A stretch of DNA of 64,000 nucleotides from JASLDZ01 sp964244065 (GTDB lineage Bacteria > Pseudomonadota > Alphaproteobacteria > Caulobacterales > Caulobacteraceae): the NCBI GenBank assembly GCA_964244065.1, contig CAXTHH010000007.1, forward strand, positions 21,811 through 85,810. Direction: 5' to 3'. Of this stretch, positions 40,642 through 47,856 are shown in pieces. How positions within the stretch are numbered: the stretch's first letter is position 1; each line of letters starts with the position of its first letter. The notes under the pieces are model-generated. The model was given only the letters and a program-made list of their open reading frames with translations, did no database searches and was not told the DNA's origin. Made by a program: the position numbers and the translations under genes.

Positions 40642-40853
40642 GCGAAGGACGAGACGGCGGCGGGGTCATGCGGTCGGACGATGCGCCTGTGACCTGGGCC
40701 GAGTTCCGCAAAGGCGCCGAGCGATTGCTGGATTTCGCCTACAGCATCGACCGCTACGGAATGGAGCGAAGCGAGGACAACTACGCCAAGGTGCTTGAGA
40801 CCAGCCGCGCCGTGAACGCCTTCTTCGGCCCCATCGTCGAGGCCGAGGACTGA
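40638..40853 (+). CDS. Small hypothetical protein
   Basis: A 71-residue protein whose ATG overlaps the penicillin-binding protein stop by four bases. The core VTWAEFRKGAERLLDFAYSIDRYGMERSEDNYAKVLETSRAVNAFFG is amphipathic helical and moderately charged. No family recognised. It is followed directly by another small gene, and the three genes probably form one transcript. Confidence 0.6.
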   Translation: MSEGRDGGGVMRSDDAPVTWAEFRKGAERLLDFAYSIDRYGMERSEDNYAKVLETSRAVNAFFGPIVEAED

Positions 40854-41212
40854 TGGGCGACGTCGTGGACATCCGAGGACTCGCGCCGCCTTCTCGCGCG
40901 CCGACCTTGCATGGGGGCGGTGGCGACGGCACATCTGGAGGCATGGAGACCCGTGTGGCCGTGCTGGAAGCCAACGTCCGCCACATCAGAGACGATGTGG
41001 CGGAGTTGCGGGCCGACATGCGCGGCGTGAAGTCCGACATCGGGCAGCTCAGGACGAGTTATGGAGAGCTCAGGACCGACCTCGCGGTGTTGAGGGCGAC
41101 GGCGGCCACCAGGGGTTTCGTCGTCGCCGTCGTGGTGGGCACGGGCGCGGTGCTGGGCGCCATTACGACGTTCGCGCCGTTCATCCAGCGCCTGCTCGGC
41201 CTCGCGCGCTGA
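40853..41212 (+). CDS. Small coiled-coil membrane protein
   Basis: A 119-residue protein. A Gly-rich N-terminus is followed by a coiled coil (METRVAVLEANVRHIRDDVAELRADMRGVKSDIGQLRTSYGELRTDLAVLR) and a C-terminal membrane helix (about 91-110). This coiled-coil-plus-tail-anchor design is common in phage-associated and membrane-scaffold proteins. ATG overlaps the stop of the preceding gene by one base. Function unknown. Confidence 0.65.
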   Translation: MGDVVDIRGLAPPSRAPTLHGGGGDGTSGGMETRVAVLEANVRHIRDDVAELRADMRGVKSDIGQLRTSYGELRTDLAVLRATAATRGFVVAVVVGTGAVLGAITTFAPFIQRLLGLAR

Positions 41213-41248
41213 TCTCCCCGCCCGGGCCGGACGGCTCTACATAGGCCG

Positions 41249-43072
41249 ATGGCCCGAGCCCCCGCCCAGACCGCCCGACCGCCGATCGTCGCCCTCAAGG
41301 AGGTGCGGCTGCGTGACGGCCCCGTGATGCTGTTCGACGGCGTGGACCTGGCGCTGGAGCCGCGCGTGCGCGCCACGCTGGTGGGCCGCAACGGGGCGGG
41401 CAAGTCCACGCTGATGCGCCTGATCGCCGGGCGTATCGAGCCGGACGGGGGCGAGCGCTTCGTCCAGCCCGGCCTGGCCTTCGTCCACGTGGAGCAGGAG
41501 CCGGCCATGGTGGGCGACACCGTGCTGGAGCACGCCACCGCCGGCGGCGCGCCGGACTGGCGCGCCGAGGCGGAGTTGACCGCCTTCGGGCTCGACCCGG
41601 CCAAGTCCACGGTCGGCCTCTCGGGCGGCGAGACACGGCGGGCGGCGCTGGCCCGCGCCTTCGCGGAGGAGCCCGACCTGCTGCTGCTGGACGAGCCCAC
41701 CAACCACCTGGACATCGCCGCCATCGAGACGCTGGAGGCGCGGCTCGCCGCGTCCAAGTCCGCCGCCCTGATCGTCAGCCACGACCGCGCCTTCCTGGCC
41801 CGCATCACCGGCCGCTGCTTCTGGCTGGAGCACCGCCGCGTGCGCACCCTGGACGCCGGCTTCGGCGAGTTCGACGCCTGGGCCGAGCGCGTCGAGGCCG
41901 AGGAGCAGGAGGCCATGCGGCGGCTGGAGAAGACCATCGCCCGCGAGCAGGCCACCTTCTACAGCTCCATCACCGCCCGCCGGACGCGCAACGAGGGCCG
42001 CGCCGCCCGCCTGTCCGCCCTGCGCGACCAGCACGCCGCGGCCATGAAGGACGTGCGCCGCACCGCCGACCTGCAGGTGGAGACGGGCTCCACCTCCGGC
42101 CGGCTGGTGGCCGAGCTGAAGGGCGTGTCCAAGGCCTGGGGCGACAAGACGGTGGTCGAGCGGCTCTCCACCCGCGTGATGCGCGGCGACCGGCTGGCCA
42201 TCGTCGGCCCGAACGGCGCGGGCAAGACCACCCTGGTCAAGCTGCTGCTCGGCGAGGTGGCGGCCGACGCGGGCGAGGTGCGGCTCGGCGCCGGGCTGGA
42301 GGCCGCCTACCTCGACCAGGCCCGCGCCGAGCTGAAGCCCGAGGACACCATGCGCGACGTGCTGGCCCCCAAGGGCGGCGACGCCATCGTGGTGCGCGGC
42401 CGCTCCATGCACGTGGCCGGCTACGCCAAGGACTTCGGCTTCCGCGAGAGCCAGCTGCGCCAGCCGGTGGCCAGCCTCTCGGGCGGGGAGCGCAACCGGC
42501 TGCTGCTGGCCCGCGCCCTGGCCCGGCCCGCCAACCTCCTGGTGCTCGACGAGCCCACCAACGACCTGGACATGGAGACGCTCGACCGGCTGGAGGAGAT
42601 GCTGTCCGACTACGACGGCACGCTGATCCTGGTCAGCCACGACCGCGACTTCATCGACCGCCTGGCCACCTCCACCCTGGCGCTGGACGGCCGCGGGAAC
42701 GCGGTGGAGACGCCCGGCGGCTGGAGCGACTTCATCCGCCAGAACCCCGGTTTCCTCCAGGGACCTCCCCTGCGCACCGGGGCAGGTGGCGCGGGCCGCA
42801 GGCCCGTGACGGAAGGGGCCGCCCCGCGACCCGCCGCCAAGCTGTCGTACAAGGACGCCCGCCGGCTGGAGGAGCTGGAGAGCCTGGTCGCACGCCTGCC
42901 CGCCGAGATCGACGCGGCCGAGCACGCCCTCGACGACCCCGGCCTCTACGCCCGCGATCCCTCAGGGTTCGACAAGCTCATGCGCGACCTGGACGCGCGT
43001 CGCGCCCGGCTGGCCGCCGCGGAGGCGGAGTGGCTGGAGCTGGCCGAGCGGCGGGAAGCGCTGGCAGGGTGA
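41249..43072 (+). CDS. ABC-F family ATPase (Uup-like)
   Basis: A 607-residue protein with two ABC ATPase domains and no membrane part. Domain 1: Walker A GRNGAGKST, signature LSGGE, Walker B LLLDEPTNHLD. Domain 2: GPNGAGKTT, LSGGERNR, LVLDEPTNDLD. The inter-domain linker and C-terminal coiled coil (YKDARRLEELESLVARLPAEIDAAE) are as in Uup, which acts on ribosomes or branched DNA. A piece of about 23 residues (roughly 505-527, GPPLRTGAGGAGRRPVTEG) just before the coiled coil is encoded by an in-frame copy of repeat family R2. Confidence 0.93.
   Translation: MARAPAQTARPPIVALKEVRLRDGPVMLFDGVDLALEPRVRATLVGRNGAGKSTLMRLIAGRIEPDGGERFVQPGLAFVHVEQEPAMVGDTVLEHATAGGAPDWRAEAELTAFGLDPAKSTVGLSGGETRRAALARAFAEEPDLLLLDEPTNHLDIAAIETLEARLAASKSAALIVSHDRAFLARITGRCFWLEHRRVRTLDAGFGEFDAWAERVEAEEQEAMRRLEKTIAREQATFYSSITARRTRNEGRAARLSALRDQHAAAMKDVRRTADLQVETGSTSGRLVAELKGVSKAWGDKTVVERLSTRVMRGDRLAIVGPNGAGKTTLVKLLLGEVAADAGEVRLGAGLEAAYLDQARAELKPEDTMRDVLAPKGGDAIVVRGRSMHVAGYAKDFGFRESQLRQPVASLSGGERNRLLLARALARPANLLVLDEPTNDLDMETLDRLEEMLSDYDGTLILVSHDRDFIDRLATSTLALDGRGNAVETPGGWSDFIRQNPGFLQGPPLRTGAGGAGRRPVTEGAAPRPAAKLSYKDARRLEELESLVARLPAEIDAAEHALDDPGLYARDPSGFDKLMRDLDARRARLAAAEAEWLELAERREALAG
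42762..42830. repeat. Palindromic repeat, family R2, partial copy d, inside the ABC-F gene
   Basis: About 69 bases with ACCTCCCC, a short hairpin loop, GGCAGGTG, GCCGCAGGC, CGTGACGGA and AGGGGCC, in the same order as copy c at 34177-34264. It is in frame and translated, placed in the flexible linker before the C-terminal coiled coil. Confidence 0.75.
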
Positions 43073-43106
43073 GTTCCCTCCCCAGACCGCGATCCGGAAA
43101 CATGCC

Positions 43107-43568
43107 ATGAGCGACACCGCCCCGCCCACCTCCGGTTCCGGGGCCCTGACCGGCCTCGAGCAGATGCGCGCCCTGGCCTCCGGCGCCTTTCCCTACCGCG
43201 GCATCGGCCATACGCTCGGCTTCCGCATCGATGCGGTGGAGGAGGGGCGCGTAGTGTTCGCCGGCACGCCGGGGCCGGAGGTCTACAATCCGCTCGGCCA
43301 GGTGCACGGCGGCTATGCGGCGACGCTGCTGGACTCGGCCTGCGGCTGCGCGGTGCACACGCGGCTGGCCCCCGGCCAGGGCTACACCACCCTGGAGATC
43401 AAGGTCGCCTATCACCGGGGCATGAGCGCCGACACGGGCGAGGTGAAGGCGGAGGGCGTGGTCACCCACTTCGGCCGGCGCACCGCCTACGCCGAGGCCC
43501 GATTGACCGACGGGGCGGGCCGCCTCGTGGCCAGCGCCACCTCCACCCTGCTGCTGCTGGAGCGCTAG
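43107..43568 (+). CDS. PaaI-family hotdog thioesterase
   Basis: A 153-residue acyl-CoA thioesterase-like protein. The hotdog signature GQVHGGYAATLLDSACGCAV is clear, with PGQGYTTLEIKVAYHRGMS and GRRTAYAEARLTD following. The aromatic/aliphatic acyl-CoA substrate is not predictable. It stands alone, 34 bases after the ABC-F gene. The 131-base gap that follows shows no gene. Confidence 0.9.
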   Translation: MSDTAPPTSGSGALTGLEQMRALASGAFPYRGIGHTLGFRIDAVEEGRVVFAGTPGPEVYNPLGQVHGGYAATLLDSACGCAVHTRLAPGQGYTTLEIKVAYHRGMSADTGEVKAEGVVTHFGRRTAYAEARLTDGAGRLVASATSTLLLLER

Positions 43569-43699
43569 CCGGAGGGAACCGTTCAAAGGATGGCGCGCTC
43601 CCGTGGCGACTCCGCCGTGGCCTCCCCGCCCGCGGCGTCTCCGGAGCCGCCCATGCCTTCCCCGACCGCCCGCCGCGAGCATCCGCCCGGTGCGCGCCC

Positions 43700-44455
43700 G
43701 TGAAGCGCATGATCGCCTTCGACCTCGACGGCACCCTGGCCGAGAGCAAGCAGCCCATCGCGCCGGAGATGGCCGAGCTCCTCGGCCGCCTGCTCGACGT
43801 GGCCAGCGTGTGCGTGATCTCGGGCGGGGACTGGCCGCAGTTCCAGAAGCAGGTGGTGGAGCGCCTGCCGGAGGGCGCCAAGCTGGAGCGGCTGTTCATC
43901 CAGCCCACCACCGGCGCCAAGCTGTTCCGCTTCCAGGGCGGGGCCTGGGGCGCGGTCTATGAGGAGACGTTCTCGCCCGAGGAGCGCGACCAGGCGCTCG
44001 CCGCCATCGACCGGGTGGTGAAGACGCTCGACCTCGAGCCCGGGCGGACCTGGGGCGAGCAGCTGGAGGACCGGGGGGCGCAGATCACCTTCTCCGGCCT
44101 CGGCCAGGACGCGCCGCTCGACGCCAAGACGGCCTGGGACCCCACCCGCAGCAAGCGCGAGGCGCTGCAGAAGGCGATCGCCGGGACGCTGCCCGAGCTG
44201 TCGGTGAAGATCGGCGGCTCCACCTCGATCGACATCACCCGCAAGGGCGTGGACAAGGCCTACGGCATGAAGCGGCTGTGCGAGGAGGCCGGCGTCTCCC
44301 CGCCGGAGATCCTGTTCATGGGCGACGCCATCTACCCCGGCGGCAACGACGACCCTGTGCGCGCGGCGGGCATAGACGTGGTGAAGGTCCGCGACCCCGC
44401 CGACACCCGCACCGCCATCGGCGCGGTGATCGCCTGCCTGAAGGACCCGGCATGA
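43700..44455 (+). CDS. HAD-IIB phosphatase (phosphomannomutase/sugar phosphatase-like)
   Basis: A 251-residue HAD hydrolase with a C2b cap. Motif I is FDLDGTLAES, motif II VISGGDW, motif III Lys in TRKGVDKAYG, motif IV LFMGDAIYPGGNDDP. The motif IV wording and GDWPQFQK resemble phosphomannomutase- and mannosylglycerate-phosphatase-type HADs. It starts with GTG 43700 (or ATG three codons later) and overlaps the GH130 gene by four bases, suggesting a shared mannose-related pathway. Confidence 0.85.
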   Translation: MKRMIAFDLDGTLAESKQPIAPEMAELLGRLLDVASVCVISGGDWPQFQKQVVERLPEGAKLERLFIQPTTGAKLFRFQGGAWGAVYEETFSPEERDQALAAIDRVVKTLDLEPGRTWGEQLEDRGAQITFSGLGQDAPLDAKTAWDPTRSKREALQKAIAGTLPELSVKIGGSTSIDITRKGVDKAYGMKRLCEEAGVSPPEILFMGDAIYPGGNDDPVRAAGIDVVKVRDPADTRTAIGAVIACLKDPA

Positions 44456-45741
44456 GCGACCTCGTCAGACCCCTGGACGTGATGGTGGAGCCGGACGCGG
44501 TGCGCACGGTGGTGCGCCCCTTCGCCCCCGGCGACCCGGCCGGCTTCGTCGACCAGGCGAACCCGCGCGCCAAGCGGATCATCGACCGCGTCCTGTCGCT
44601 GTCGGAAGCGGCGCTCGGCGAGGAGATGCGGCGAGTCACCACCTCGCTCGACGAGCGGCACCGGGACGTGGAGGCGCGCATGCTGCAGCGCTTCGAGGAG
44701 CTGGACGGGCTGACCGAGGCCCTGGCCGACGCGTCGCGCCAGCGCAAGGTGCTGATCGGCGCCTACTTCAGCGAGGAGTTCGCCTTCGAGTCCGCCGCCC
44801 TGTTCAACCCGAGCGTGGTGGCCCATCCCGACCAGGCGGGGGTGGAGGCGGGGGCCACGCGCTTCGTCATGTCGCTGCGCGGCATCGGCGAGGGCCACGT
44901 CTCCTCCATGACGTTCCGCACGGGCGTCTGGCGCGCGGACGACACGGTGGCGCTCGACCCCGCCAGCAAGTTCGCCGTGGGGCCGCGGATCGAGCGCCGC
45001 CCGGGCGAGCACGGCGAGGACGTCGTCACCGCCTACGCCGAAGGCGCGCAGGACATCTCGGAGACGGTGGTCTTCCCGTTCCAGCCCAGCCAGGGGCGCG
45101 GCGTCGAGGACGTGCGCCTGACGCCGTTCACCGAGGAGGACGGCGCGGTCGACATCCGCGGCACCTTCACCGCCTTCAACGGCATGGACGTGCGGCAGGC
45201 CATGCTGCGCACCACCGACTTCTCCACCTTCGAGTTCCGGGGGGTGCGGGGGCCCCTGTACGAGACCAAGGGCATGGCCCTGTTCCCGCGCAAGGTCGGC
45301 GGCCGCTACATGATGCTGGGGCGGCAGGACAACGAGAACATCTGGGTGCTCTCCTCCGACGACCTCTACACCTGGGAGGGCGGCCAGCGGGTGGTCACGC
45401 CCAAGTTCCCCTGGGAGTTCATCCAGATGGGCAACTGCGGCTCGCCCATCGAGCTCGACGAGGGCTGGCTGGTGCTGACCCACGGCGTGGGCGTCATCCG
45501 CAACTACTTCATGGGCGCCTGCCTCCTGGACAAGGACGACCCCACCCGGGTGCTGGCCCGCACGCCGCAGCCCATCCTGGAGCCGGACGGCAAGGCGCGC
45601 GACGGCTACGTGCCCAACGTCGTCTACAGCTGCGGCGCCCTGCTGCGCGGCCGCACCCTGCTGCTGCCCTACGGCGTGGCCGACAACTTCGCCACGCTGG
45701 GCGTGGTGGACGTCGACCGGCTGCTCGCGGCCATGGCCTGA
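44452..45741 (+). CDS. GH130-family glycosidase/phosphorylase
   Basis: A 429-residue five-bladed-propeller enzyme of family GH130, which cleaves or phosphorolyses beta-mannosides. Recognisable segments: FNPSVVAHPDQAG, GRYMMLGRQDNENIWVLSSDDL, the GNCGSPIELDEGWLVLTHGVG active-site strand and YVPNVVYSCGALL with its C-terminal YGVADNFATLG. Its ATG overlaps the HAD gene stop. Likely acts on mannose-containing oligosaccharides; exact substrate unknown. Confidence 0.9.
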   Translation: MSDLVRPLDVMVEPDAVRTVVRPFAPGDPAGFVDQANPRAKRIIDRVLSLSEAALGEEMRRVTTSLDERHRDVEARMLQRFEELDGLTEALADASRQRKVLIGAYFSEEFAFESAALFNPSVVAHPDQAGVEAGATRFVMSLRGIGEGHVSSMTFRTGVWRADDTVALDPASKFAVGPRIERRPGEHGEDVVTAYAEGAQDISETVVFPFQPSQGRGVEDVRLTPFTEEDGAVDIRGTFTAFNGMDVRQAMLRTTDFSTFEFRGVRGPLYETKGMALFPRKVGGRYMMLGRQDNENIWVLSSDDLYTWEGGQRVVTPKFPWEFIQMGNCGSPIELDEGWLVLTHGVGVIRNYFMGACLLDKDDPTRVLARTPQPILEPDGKARDGYVPNVVYSCGALLRGRTLLLPYGVADNFATLGVVDVDRLLAAMA

Positions 45742-45759
45742 GCGGCGCTAGAGAGACCC

Positions 45760-47856
45760 ATGACCGACCCCTCCCCCACTCCCGTCCCGCCCGGCGCGCA
45801 CGAGGACGGCTCGCCCGAGCGCCTCGCCATCGACACCATCCGCACCCTGACCCTCGACGCGGTGACCAGGGCCAAGTCGGGCCACATCGGCTCGCCGCTG
45901 GGCCTCGCGCCGGTGGCGCACACGCTCTGGACCCGGTTCCTCCGCTACGACCCGGCGACGCCCGACTGGCCGAACCGCGACCGCTTCGTGCTGTCGGTGG
46001 GCCACGCCTCCATGCTGCTCTACGCCGTGCTGCACCTGGCGGGCGTGAAGGGGATCGACGAGCACGGCGCGCCCACCGGCAAGGACGCCGTCAGCCTCGA
46101 CGACATCAAGAGCTTCCGGCAGATGGGCTCCAACACGCCCGGCCACCCCGAGTACCGGATGACCACGGGGGTGGAGACCACCACCGGGCCCCTCGGCCAG
46201 GGCTGCGGCAACTCGGTGGGCATGGCCATGGCCGAGCGCGCCCTGGCCGCCCGGTTCAACAAGCCCGGCTTCAAGCTGTTCGACCACGACGTCTACGTGC
46301 TGTGCGGCGACGGGGACATGATGGAGGGCGTCGCCAGCGAGGCGGCCTCGCTGGCCGGGCACCTGAAGCTCGGCAACCTGTGCTGGATCTACGACTCCAA
46401 CCACGTGTCCATCGAGGGCTCCACCGACCTCGCCTTCGACGAGGACGTGGGCAAGCGGTTCGAGGCCTATGGCTGGCATGTGGTCCACGTGGACGACGCC
46501 AACGACACCGCTGCGGTGGCCGCCGCGATCCAGACCTTCAAGGCGACCGACGACCGGCCGACCCTGATCGTGGCGCACTCGGTGATCGGCTACGGCTCGC
46601 CCCTGGCCGGCACCGGCAAGGCGCACGGCGAGGCCCTGGGCGAGGCGGAGCTCGTGGCCAAGACCAAGGCCGCCTACGGCTGGCCCGAAGACGCCCAGTT
46701 CCTGGTGCCGGACGGCGTGCGCGAGGCCTTCACCGGCGCCGTCACCGAACGCGGCGCCCCCGCCCGCGAGGCCTGGCAGGACCTGTTCAGGCGCTACGCC
46801 GAGGCCCACCCCGACGACGCCAAGGCCTTCGACCTGATGCGTGAGGGCAAGCTCCCCGAGGGATGGGACAGGGACCTGCCGGTCTTCCCCGCCGACGAGA
46901 AGGGCATGGCCAGCCGCGACGCCAGCGGCAAGGTGCTGAACGCCATCGGCCCCGGCCTGCCCGGCCTCCTCGGCGGGGCCGCCGACCTCTCCCCCTCCAC
47001 CAAGACCGACATGAAGTGGGAGGGGGCGGGCTCCTTCGAGGCCGACAACTATGGCGGCCGCAACCTGCACTTCGGGGTGCGCGAGCACGCCATGGGCTCG
47101 GCGGCCAACGGCATGGCCCTGAGCTACCTGCGCGCCTACACGGGCACCTTCCTGGTGTTCGCCGACTACATGCGCCCGCCCGTGCGCCTGGCGGCGATCA
47201 TGGAGCTGCCGGTGGTGTTCGTGTTCACCCACGACTCCATCGGCGTGGGCGAGGACGGGCCGACCCACCAGCCCATCGAGCAGCTGGCCATGCTGCGCGC
47301 CACGCCGGGCCTGAACACCATACGCCCCGGCGACGCCAACGAGACGGCGCAGGCCTGGAAGATCGCCCTGGAGCAGACCAGCGAACCCACCGCCCTGATC
47401 CTCTCCCGCCAGGCCATCCCCACGCTGGACCGTGCGACGTTCGCCTCCGCCGAGGGCGTGAGGCACGGCGGCTACGTGCTGGGCGACTGCGAAGGCAAAC
47501 CCGAGGTGATCCTGATCGGCACGGGCTCCGAGCTGCCGCTCGTGGCCAAGGCCTGGGATCAGCTCACGGGCGAGGGCGTCAGGGCGCGCGTGGTCTCCTT
47601 GCCCAGCTGGCACCTGTTCGAGCGGCAGGACCGCGCCTACCGCGACAGCGTGCTCCCGCCCGCCTGCCGCGCGCGGCTGGCGGTGGAGCAGGCCAGCGAG
47701 ATGGGATGGGACCGCTACGTCGGCTCGGGCGGCGACACGATCACCATGTCCAGCTTCGGCGCCTCGGCCCCCATGGCCAAGCTGGCGGAGAAGTACGGCT
47801 TCACGGTCGACAAGGTGTGCGCCAAGGCGCGCGAGCTGATCGAGGCGAACCGATGA
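45760..47856 (+). CDS. tkt: Transketolase
   Basis: A 698-residue thiamine-diphosphate enzyme moving two-carbon units between sugar phosphates. Visible signatures: AKSGHIGSPLGLAP, GPLGQGCGNSVGMAMAE, the thiamine motif LCGDGDMMEGVASEA, and FVFTHDSIGVGEDGPTHQP of the pyrimidine domain, with the Glu in GVREHAMG. Length is normal. First gene of the tkt, tal-pgi, gnd, zwf, HAD operon; it overlaps the next gene by ATGA. Confidence 0.97.
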   Translation: MTDPSPTPVPPGAHEDGSPERLAIDTIRTLTLDAVTRAKSGHIGSPLGLAPVAHTLWTRFLRYDPATPDWPNRDRFVLSVGHASMLLYAVLHLAGVKGIDEHGAPTGKDAVSLDDIKSFRQMGSNTPGHPEYRMTTGVETTTGPLGQGCGNSVGMAMAERALAARFNKPGFKLFDHDVYVLCGDGDMMEGVASEAASLAGHLKLGNLCWIYDSNHVSIEGSTDLAFDEDVGKRFEAYGWHVVHVDDANDTAAVAAAIQTFKATDDRPTLIVAHSVIGYGSPLAGTGKAHGEALGEAELVAKTKAAYGWPEDAQFLVPDGVREAFTGAVTERGAPAREAWQDLFRRYAEAHPDDAKAFDLMREGKLPEGWDRDLPVFPADEKGMASRDASGKVLNAIGPGLPGLLGGAADLSPSTKTDMKWEGAGSFEADNYGGRNLHFGVREHAMGSAANGMALSYLRAYTGTFLVFADYMRPPVRLAAIMELPVVFVFTHDSIGVGEDGPTHQPIEQLAMLRATPGLNTIRPGDANETAQAWKIALEQTSEPTALILSRQAIPTLDRATFASAEGVRHGGYVLGDCEGKPEVILIGTGSELPLVAKAWDQLTGEGVRARVVSLPSWHLFERQDRAYRDSVLPPACRARLAVEQASEMGWDRYVGSGGDTITMSSFGASAPMAKLAEKYGFTVDKVCAKARELIEANR

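Noticed and set aside
43590..43702. Short open frame in the gap before the HAD gene
   Set aside because: Thirty-seven codons, Pro/Ala/Arg-rich, without a good ribosome-binding site; looks random.
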